Of a DNA stretch of 16,728 nucleotides, positions 1 to 5,570 are shown in pieces. Made by a program: the position numbers and the translations under genes. Position 1 is the stretch's first letter. Each line of letters starts with the position of its first letter. Origin of the DNA: Candidatus Woesearchaeota archaeon (lineage in GTDB: Archaea; Nanobdellota; Nanobdellia; Woesearchaeales; UBA12501); contig JACQMX010000021.1 in NCBI GenBank assembly GCA_016203375.1, positions 1-16,728 on the forward strand, read 5' to 3'. The notes below the pieces were generated by a model that searched no databases, had not been told where the DNA came from, and saw only the letters and a program-made list of their open reading frames with translations.

Positions 1-36
1 ATATTTTATTACTTATTGGTGATAAAAAAGGAAAAA

Positions 37-44
37 TTTATATA
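37..44 (+). promoter_or_regulatory. TATA box for the L,D-transpeptidase gene
   Basis: TTTATATA preceded by an A-rich stretch that could serve as a BRE. Archaeal transcription normally begins about 25-30 bases downstream, here near base 67. That places the transcript start just ahead of the AGGTG ribosome-binding site and rules out the in-frame ATG at 48, which would not be transcribed. Confidence 0.7.
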
Positions 45-68
45 CTAATGAAAAAAATGTATTACATC

Positions 69-73
69 AGGTG
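69..73 (+). promoter_or_regulatory. Ribosome-binding site selecting the ATG at 81
   Basis: AGGTG is complementary to the conserved CACCT near the 3' end of 16S rRNA. It ends seven bases before the ATG at 81. Together with the TATA box at 37-44 it decides the start in favour of 81 over 48. Confidence 0.7.
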
Positions 74-80
74 GATTATC

Positions 81-965
81 ATGGATCGAAGGGACTTTTT
101 AAGATCAATCGGGCTTGTCGCAGCAGCCTATGGGCTTGACCACATACTTCGATCACCAAGAAGTTTTGCTGATGAGCCTGCATCTGTCAGCCAGGATCTA
201 GCTCAATTAGTAGAAGCTAATGCTAAACAGCTTTTTTCAGAAGATCCATTTGAAATGCTCAACCAGCAGTTTTGCATTGGGGACGGTCCAGCTGCTAAAA
301 CGAAGATTCCAGACAATAATCCTCTTGATCTCGATAAACGTTATCAGTATTCTTCCGATGATCTTTCGCGCTATGGTGGGTGGGTTCGGCAGACAGTTGA
401 AGAATCAAAAAGAAATAAAAATATTGCTTTTCTTATTGATAAAGCAGCATATACACTTTATGTAATAAAGAATGGATTTGTACATGCTTCACATACTATT
501 GAACTTGGTAATAATCCTTTTGATGATAAACAGATCGCAAAGGATAAAACCACTCCAGAAGGTCTCTATAAAATTGTAAAAAAAATCCCACATTCAACCT
601 TCTATAAGATGCTTCTCATCGATTATCCGAATGATCACGATCTTCTCGAATTTGAGAATTTTAGAAAGGAAGTAAGAGAAAATACGATGTTGCAAGAGGA
701 ATTACGAGCGAAGATACGGGCGAAGAAATTCAATCCTGATAAAATCTCTATAGGCGGCGATATTGGGATCCATGGCTATGGTTCCGGCAAGGCAGGCAAT
801 GGAGAAGGCTGTAATTGGACGGCCGGTTGCATCGCTCTCACGGATACAGACATGGATACAATTTATGACTATGCGAAGGTCGGCACAAGAGTGACTATTG
901 TGAAATATGGAGCCGACATCGCTCTTAAGGATTCATCGCGATTGGCTGGCTCACTCCAGAAGTAA
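81..965 (+). CDS. Tat-exported L,D-transpeptidase (YkuD family)
   Basis: 294 residues from the ATG at 81. YkuD enzymes are cysteine transpeptidases that in bacteria cross-link peptidoglycan or attach proteins to it, outside the cytoplasm. The N-terminus MDRRDFLRSIG carries a twin-arginine motif, a modest hydrophobic stretch and a plausible cleavage site near SFA-DE around residue 30, so export folded through Tat is likely. The YkuD domain spans roughly residues 113-277. It shows the TPEG-Y segment, the IHG histidine (H231) and the nucleophile in NWTAGCIAL (C250). The family's usual arginine after GC-I is alanine here, as I recall for YafK-like members. The 3' end overlaps the convergent gene by 41 bp. 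The family call is firm. The substrate is open, because archaea are not expected to make murein. Confidence 0.88.
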   Translation: MDRRDFLRSIGLVAAAYGLDHILRSPRSFADEPASVSQDLAQLVEANAKQLFSEDPFEMLNQQFCIGDGPAAKTKIPDNNPLDLDKRYQYSSDDLSRYGGWVRQTVEESKRNKNIAFLIDKAAYTLYVIKNGFVHASHTIELGNNPFDDKQIAKDKTTPEGLYKIVKKIPHSTFYKMLLIDYPNDHDLLEFENFRKEVRENTMLQEELRAKIRAKKFNPDKISIGGDIGIHGYGSGKAGNGEGCNWTAGCIALTDTDMDTIYDYAKVGTRVTIVKYGADIALKDSSRLAGSLQK

Positions 966-3129
966 CCGCTATCCCATTAGGGTATTGATTAGTATAGAAT
1001 TTCCAAGTCCCATCTGATTGCTTTACATAAATCCCCATTCTCTTTCCTTCGATGGCTGATTCTTGATCATACGTCCAAGAGCCTTGAGCATTTCTATCGC
1101 TTCTTGCACCAGCAAGTTGTTTTTCTGATGAAGCAAGAACCTCACGGGCATACGTATCATAATTTTCAGCTGTTGAGAGGGCTCTCATACTATTTGTCCA
1201 AATAGTTTCATCATGTAATGGCGCTCGCGTATCATATCCAATAATCACTTCTGCATTTGGATATAAGCCTTCCATGGTTTGTAAAAATTCCTCAGCCTTT
1301 GCTTCCTCATATTCTGGGTTCATAACAGTATGGCATGCACTAAACATTATTGCCTCTATGTTGGTAGATGGAGGGAGCTGATCGAAAACGACTTCTCCAT
1401 TCTCTCCCCAAATCTTATCATCTCCTGTATAATGATGTCCGGTCAAGACTAATACATCTGTATCCTCAAGCGAAATAAAAGGGATATCCTGAGCAGTATA
1501 CCCGGCGCACGCTATGGAACTTGTATCAGCAGCTCCTCTGCATGTAGCTGTTTGGCCTGATGTCGCATCAGCGGCAATGTGCGTTACGTGCTGTCTTGGA
1601 TTCTCGACATCGTTATTAATCCTAGCTACCTCCGCGCATGCGGCTCCACTTGGGCAAACGCCTACAACGCTTTTTCCTTCCTGATACCGGACATATTGGT
1701 TGAACAGTTTGCCATCTTTCTCAAATTGATAATTAATCTCCGCAGAGCCTAATGCGATATTCCCCTCGACAGTAAATGGATTGAGTTGATCGTTGGAGAA
1801 ATGATACGCTACTCTTCCACCATCGCTGAACGTGACTTTGCTCATATCGGTAATTCTTTCAACATCAACAAAATTCAGTGAATAATCATGAAGCGTAACA
1901 TCAATATTATTGTTGCCCATTGCTTTCATTGCCAGCCAGCCCTTATACGCACCTTCCTCTGTTTTATGTTTCATGATGATGCAGCTTCGCGTGCACGCCT
2001 CGATCGGCGGAGCATCTTCAATAAATGTATTTCCGCTTAAAGCATAATGCACATCATATACATCAGTATCTTCAGAAACGGTAATAGTTAAGGACTTTCC
2101 ATCTCTATTCAGATCGTCAGGCGTTTTTGTCCTAGGAGATGGGAGGGGTTTCTGCTCTACATTGCCATACGTTGTGTACGTGCTTCCTGCTTTCAATATG
2201 CGATGGCTTCCGGTAACGCCGGCGATTGTCATTTCTCCATTAAGGAAAAATGCTTTTCTGCTCTCAAAGATTTGTTCTTCAGGAAGTTGCATGATGCTCC
2301 TTGATTCGCGAAAGGCATATATTTCACCTTTAAGGTTTATCTCGTTCTGTCCAATGGTCATGTCGAGATTTCCCTCAGGTGAACCATAGACGAAGCCCTT
2401 GTATTGCAGAATCCCATTTTGCATATGGATATTTTGAAATGTTTCTATGCCAGTGAAGCTTGCCTTGCCGCCTTGAATGTCCAGGTTGAAACCACCTTCA
2501 CCACTCGCCATGACGCTTGTTGCGCCGGCTATCGTTACGCTTCCAGTGACTCTTTCTCTCAATCGCTCACCGGCGATATCAAGAACCAATGCGCCTGTAG
2601 GGAGTACCTTTGCTTGGCTTCCTTCGGGAAGGTAGAGCGCGACGGCAATGTCAAAGGTTGTTCCTTGGCTTCCGAGTGTTGTCGCTTGCCGTCCATCGAA
2701 GCTTGCAAGATCTGCCCCTGTGTCAGTGATATCGTATGTTGCGAACCATTGCTGCTTGATCCCTGGATTGCCATTAAGGATGCCAATATTGCTCTGCGCC
2801 CTCCGCTCGAGATCAGCCCGTACTTGCTGGTTCGATCTGATGAGTTCTGGCTCTGTGTTTAAGGCTCTGGTAAAATCTTGGTCGCCAATGGTCGCGATGA
2901 TATCTGGGTGCGCCGTCATGGCGTCCAGGAGAACCTCCGGACTTGCGTGCTGAACCATTGATGGATCTATTCTTCCTTGTGCTATCGCCGCCGCAAGATC
3001 ATCTGCGTTCATACTGTTAATTTCCTCAGGATTGGTGATCTGTTCTTGCTGTTGCTGCTCTTCCTGCGCGATAATGGTTGCAGTGAGCAGCAGAAGCATA
3101 ACAATAATAATGGTAGTACGCATTTTCAT
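925..3129 (-). CDS. Secreted multidomain protein with C-terminal CHAT/caspase-like domain
   Basis: 734 residues. A Sec signal peptide (MKMRTT, then a run of I/V/M/L, then QEEQQQQ) covers about residues 1-22. Residues 40-110 are predicted helical. Residues 125-320 are a Gly-rich series of short beta strands, possibly a solenoid. Residues 345-480 are also beta-rich. Residues 557-660 resemble a clan CD peptidase: a hydrophobic strand ending in TGHH (H565/H566), then a hydrophobic strand ending in FSACHT (C599), then a strand IIGYDTRAPLHDE, which resembles the CHAT strand that follows the catalytic cysteine. Six other cysteines fall in close pairs (379/383, 492/498, 530/541), which suits an extracellular disulfide protein. 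The start is set by GAGGT five bases upstream. It is the second gene of an operon, three bases after the GQITIF gene. The CHAT call is motif-based; the rest of the protein is unrecognised. Confidence 0.75.
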   Translation of the reverse strand: MKMRTTIIIVMLLLLTATIIAQEEQQQQEQITNPEEINSMNADDLAAAIAQGRIDPSMVQHASPEVLLDAMTAHPDIIATIGDQDFTRALNTEPELIRSNQQVRADLERRAQSNIGILNGNPGIKQQWFATYDITDTGADLASFDGRQATTLGSQGTTFDIAVALYLPEGSQAKVLPTGALVLDIAGERLRERVTGSVTIAGATSVMASGEGGFNLDIQGGKASFTGIETFQNIHMQNGILQYKGFVYGSPEGNLDMTIGQNEINLKGEIYAFRESRSIMQLPEEQIFESRKAFFLNGEMTIAGVTGSHRILKAGSTYTTYGNVEQKPLPSPRTKTPDDLNRDGKSLTITVSEDTDVYDVHYALSGNTFIEDAPPIEACTRSCIIMKHKTEEGAYKGWLAMKAMGNNNIDVTLHDYSLNFVDVERITDMSKVTFSDGGRVAYHFSNDQLNPFTVEGNIALGSAEINYQFEKDGKLFNQYVRYQEGKSVVGVCPSGAACAEVARINNDVENPRQHVTHIAADATSGQTATCRGAADTSSIACAGYTAQDIPFISLEDTDVLVLTGHHYTGDDKIWGENGEVVFDQLPPSTNIEAIMFSACHTVMNPEYEEAKAEEFLQTMEGLYPNAEVIIGYDTRAPLHDETIWTNSMRALSTAENYDTYAREVLASSEKQLAGARSDRNAQGSWTYDQESAIEGKRMGIYVKQSDGTWKFYTNQYPNGIAVTSGVSQPIAMNP

Positions 3130-3132
3130 GAT

Positions 3133-4173
3133 TTACCTCTCGATGATCATGCGCATGAGCGCAATGTCGCTATTTCCTCTATCATCTTCTACTTTGATAA
3201 AAATGTTCTCTTCCCCGCTTGGCAATGATGAGGTATCAAATTCAATCATGCCAGTCTCCGGATGGATGGTAAATAAATTTGTGTACACGGTAAATCGGAG
3301 GTTTTCCCCAGTGGCTTTGACTTGGTAACGCAAGACTTGAGGTTGGGTAATCCTGAATATTGGAATGGGTTCTATTCTTACTGGAGACTCGCCTCCAGGG
3401 ATGCCTTCCCAGCGATAACGAATAGCGAATGCGTAGATGAATGGCTCGTTTGGCGTTTCATTAAAATTGAAAAAGAAGAGCGCCGTGCCGTCACCGAACT
3501 GGAGCAGGTTGTATGTAAAATTCTTCTCATAGGCAACACCCGCCAAATAGCCAAGCAGGATGACGTTTGGGTTTTGTTCTTGTTGGTTTATGAAATTATG
3601 TATGATGTCATATTTACTTTTGAAGTCGAAATCAATCGTCTTTCGAAATATATCCAGCTTTATGGTTGAATCGCCGATAGTAAACGTTACTGGATACCTT
3701 ACCGTAATAGATAATGAATTTTCGGCGATAATCATATTTGTGGAGATTTCGCCAAGTTCAAAAGTATAGCCTTGCTCTCGAAAAGAGGCAAAATTATCAA
3801 TGCAGCGTGGCAATTCTGCTTGAAGGTATTTTACCAATTCCGATTCGATAATGGGAATACTCGGAACTTGAAATACTCCCTCATCAATATAATAAGGAAT
3901 TCTTACTTCATCTCGCTCTCGAAACGGCGCAGGAGTCTGGTTATATCCCCCTTGTCGCCCAAGAAAATAGATCCCTCGGCGCCCTACTCTATCGATGCAC
4001 GATTCCACAAATGTCTGGATGGATTGCCCTTCTAGTGTCACTGCTTGTTGTGCTTCTGGTTCTACTTTTTCTGTTATCCAGGAACGTATTGTTAAAGTAA
4101 GAAAAACACCAACAAGAAGGAGGATTCCAATGACAAGAAATATAGTGATCTGCCCTTTTTTTCTTTTTAACAT
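3133..4173 (-). CDS. Membrane-anchored GQITIF-type surface protein with C-terminal Ig/cadherin-like domain
   Basis: 346 residues. The N-terminus MLKRKKGQITIF is followed by one hydrophobic helix (about 10-30), so the rest should lie outside the membrane. The basic-Gly-Gln start resembles archaeal class III (type IV pilin-like) signal peptides, though Phe stands where pilins have Glu at +5. The body aligns by eye with the 8798-11221 product: a cysteine before a GGY element (C59), an IPYY segment, and a second cysteine before F--FR-QGY (C124). The last 75 residues contain FTIHPETGMIEF and end in a VEDDRGN strand, typical of cadherin/He_PIG-like Ig folds. The start is the ATG about 33 bases after a TATA box, so the gene is nearly leaderless. 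It leads an operon with the CHAT-like gene. Function is unknown; I recall similar proteins in DPANN genomes. Confidence 0.8.
   Translation of the reverse strand: MLKRKKGQITIFLVIGILLLVGVFLTLTIRSWITEKVEPEAQQAVTLEGQSIQTFVESCIDRVGRRGIYFLGRQGGYNQTPAPFRERDEVRIPYYIDEGVFQVPSIPIIESELVKYLQAELPRCIDNFASFREQGYTFELGEISTNMIIAENSLSITVRYPVTFTIGDSTIKLDIFRKTIDFDFKSKYDIIHNFINQQEQNPNVILLGYLAGVAYEKNFTYNLLQFGDGTALFFFNFNETPNEPFIYAFAIRYRWEGIPGGESPVRIEPIPIFRITQPQVLRYQVKATGENLRFTVYTNLFTIHPETGMIEFDTSSLPSGEENIFIKVEDDRGNSDIALMRMIIER
3135..3139 (-). promoter_or_regulatory. Ribosome-binding site overlapping the upstream stop codon
   Basis: On the minus strand GAGGT lies five bases ahead of the ATG at 3129 and its last base is the first base of the TAA stop of the upstream gene. 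This supports translational coupling of the two genes and the ATG at 3129 over the in-frame ATG at 3123. Confidence 0.65.
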
Positions 4174-4198
4174 TATTGTCTATTTGTACGCTGGTTGG

Positions 4199-4206
4199 TA
4201 TATAAA
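4199..4206 (-). promoter_or_regulatory. TATA box for the minus-strand operon
   Basis: On the minus strand the sequence reads AAAACCTTTATATACC, a strong TTTATATA box with an A-rich BRE-like flank. Its first T is 33 bases ahead of the ATG at 4173, so the transcript should begin at or within a few bases of the start codon. Confidence 0.7.
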
Positions 4207-4245
4207 GGTTTTGCCACGAGGTTGTGGTCTCTTTGAACCATAAAC

Positions 4246-4253
4246 CTTAAAAA
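4246..4253 (+). promoter_or_regulatory. TATA-like box for the lipoprotein operon
   Basis: CTTAAAAA, 31 bases ahead of the ATG at 4277. The match to the TATA consensus is weaker than the others in this window. The spacing predicts a leaderless transcript beginning at the ATG, and excludes the in-frame GTG at 4256, which lies between the box and the expected start of transcription. Confidence 0.5.
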
Positions 4254-4254
4254 T

Positions 4255-4268
4255 AGTGGCTTGCCACT
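4255..4268. promoter_or_regulatory. Inverted repeat between TATA box and start, possible operator
   Basis: AGTGGC-TT-GCCACT is a perfect inverted repeat with six-base arms and a two-base spacer. It sits just downstream of the TATA-like box and upstream of the predicted transcription start at about 4277, where archaeal repressors commonly bind. A related, less perfect CCAC-N6-GTGG arrangement lies at 4214-4227 near the minus-strand promoter, and the GCCAC element recurs exactly 50 bases apart (4213 and 4263). Regulatory function is inferred. Confidence 0.4.
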
Positions 4269-4276
4269 TCACTTGT

Positions 4277-5041
4277 ATGCGTTCCTCCATTGTTATGGTG
4301 TATCTCATTTTTCTACTTTCCATAGCTATGCTGCTCTCCGCCTGTCTTCAACTGCTTCAACCGCGTGAAGCACAAACAGGCTCTTCTCCAGAAACAACGG
4401 CACCAGAACTTGTTTTTGGCAAAGTCAATACGTTTCGTGATGGTTTCATGGAGATGAAAAAGATCGATGAAAAATACAATACAGATTTCCATAAAGAACG
4501 CCTGGGAAAACTTGTTGTGGATAGTCGTGATATGCCTGCCATGGAAGAAGATATCTATAAGCTCCTTGAGCACATCACTGGCACCCGTAATATCGATTTT
4601 GAAAAGGTATCACATAAGAGAAATAAAACAGAGACCGATTTAGTGCTTCTTTTTATCGCGACACGTCTTAAAATGCTTGAATCTGAACTGTATTTTCAAC
4701 TTGGTTATAAATATGGCAATGCTGGTCTCGTTGGAGATGGTTTCTTTTGCAGCGAACAGCCATATATCTTTGAATCGCTTGATGCTTTCAATGCTTCGGT
4801 GAGGAAAGGTCTTGATGCAAGTTATTATATGGATGTTATGTTAACACAAACAAATGAAATAACACATGCTCTCGTTGGTATTGATGAAGGTAAACCTGAA
4901 TTTTATAAAATACCTTTCCAGACTATGGGCGCACAACTTCGCAAAAATCATAATCTTGTCACGAAATATTGCGCGAATCAGACTGGAAAAGATACTTATG
5001 TGATGGTAGAAAATACAGATATTGACGATAAAAGGGAATGA
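4277..5041 (+). CDS. Predicted lipoprotein of unknown function
   Basis: 254 residues from the ATG at 4277. The N-terminus is MRSS, a hydrophobic stretch and then the lipobox LSAC with Cys23, so the mature protein is probably lipid-anchored outside the membrane. The mature part is mostly predicted helix. It includes a FIATRLKMLESE-YFQLGYKYG segment and two further cysteines (C158, C232). I recall lipoproteins with this RLKMLESE-YFQLG pattern in Woesearchaeota, but no function is known to me. The start at 4277 is preferred to the GTG at 4256 because it lies 31 bases after the TATA-like box and gives a normal signal peptide. The TGA stop overlaps the next gene's start (ATGA), indicating an operon with the zinc-ribbon gene. 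Confidence 0.8.
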   Translation: MRSSIVMVYLIFLLSIAMLLSACLQLLQPREAQTGSSPETTAPELVFGKVNTFRDGFMEMKKIDEKYNTDFHKERLGKLVVDSRDMPAMEEDIYKLLEHITGTRNIDFEKVSHKRNKTETDLVLLFIATRLKMLESELYFQLGYKYGNAGLVGDGFFCSEQPYIFESLDAFNASVRKGLDASYYMDVMLTQTNEITHALVGIDEGKPEFYKIPFQTMGAQLRKNHNLVTKYCANQTGKDTYVMVENTDIDDKRE

Positions 5042-5478
5042 TGATGGCGCTCAAACAACCAGAATCAATGGATGAATGTATTTATTTTACTCGGCGTACA
5101 TTGATGGGTACAGGAAAGGTAATGGCATGGGTTTTCAAGCAGCCTTGTCCGAAATGTAAAAAAGCAATGATGGGTAAACCAGTTGATGAGAAAGGCCATG
5201 TCAAGATCCGCGCGAAAGAGTATGTTTGTCCTGCCTGCAAGTACACCGTAGAAAAAAGTGAGTACGAAGATACACTTACCTGTGACATTATTTATACTTG
5301 CCCGAAATGCAAGCACCAAGGGGAAACGAGCGTACCCTTCAAGCGCAAAGCATGGCAAGGCGTTAAGGCGATTGTTTTCGAATGCGGCAAGTGCAAGGAA
5401 AAGCTTGGCGTCACGAAAAAGATGAAGGAAGGAAAGAAGAAAAGTACAGAAGAGATTGATGATGAGGATGATTTCTGA
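5038..5478 (+). CDS. Double zinc-ribbon protein, conserved hypothetical
   Basis: Up to 146 residues. Two C4 zinc ribbons are plain: CPKC (37/40) with CPAC (64/67), and CPKC (88/91) with CGKC (116/119). The tail is Lys-rich and then acidic (KKMKEGKKK, ending DDEDDF). There is no signal peptide or membrane segment, so it is cytoplasmic and could bind nucleic acid or act as a transcription/translation accessory factor. Zinc binding is well supported, the role is not. Three ATGs in a row (5038, 5041, 5044) leave the start uncertain, with a fourth candidate at 5068 just before DECIYFTRR. No strong ribosome-binding site is seen, so coupling to the overlapping lipoprotein stop is likely. A T-rich terminator follows. 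Confidence 0.8.
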   Translation: MMMALKQPESMDECIYFTRRTLMGTGKVMAWVFKQPCPKCKKAMMGKPVDEKGHVKIRAKEYVCPACKYTVEKSEYEDTLTCDIIYTCPKCKHQGETSVPFKRKAWQGVKAIVFECGKCKEKLGVTKKMKEGKKKSTEEIDDEDDF

Positions 5479-5479
5479 G

Positions 5480-5496
5480 TTTTTTGAAGATTTTTT
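5480..5496 (+). terminator. T-rich terminator after the zinc-ribbon gene
   Basis: Two runs of six T (5480-5485 and 5491-5496) begin two bases after the stop codon. Oligo-T runs without a hairpin are the usual intrinsic terminator in archaea. The next gene has its own TATA box at 5541, consistent with a transcription unit ending here. Confidence 0.55.
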
Positions 5497-5540
5497 ATTT
5501 AGATATTCAATATTCTTTCTTACCTATCTTTGTAACAATA

Positions 5541-5548
5541 TTTATAAA
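5541..5548 (+). promoter_or_regulatory. TATA box for metG
   Basis: TTTATAAA in an A/T-rich flank. Its first T lies 30 bases ahead of the ATG at 5571, which predicts a leaderless metG transcript and excludes the longer reading frame from a TTG at 5484. Confidence 0.7.
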
Positions 5549-5570
5549 CCTACACCAGCACAGCGCACTC

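Noticed and set aside
48..80. Upstream in-frame ATG extending the transpeptidase by 11 residues
   Set aside because: It lies three bases after the TATA box and ahead of the expected transcript start; the ATG at 81 has a ribosome-binding site and begins directly with the twin-arginine signal.
81..965. Reading the transpeptidase as proof of a bacterial contig or recent transfer
   Set aside because: Its promoter is archaeal, and I saw no mobile element or abrupt change in sequence character at its edges.
2404..2862. 152-codon open frame on the plus strand
   Set aside because: It lies opposite the N-terminal half of the CHAT-like gene, which has a signal peptide, ribosome-binding site and coherent composition; this frame has none.
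4256..4276. GTG start extending the lipoprotein by seven residues
   Set aside because: It falls between the TATA-like box and the predicted start of transcription and inside the inverted repeat; the ATG at 4277 gives a normal lipoprotein signal.
5484..5570. TTG start extending MetRS by 29 residues
   Set aside because: It begins inside the T-rich terminator of the previous gene, upstream of the metG TATA box, and has no MetRS-like sequence.
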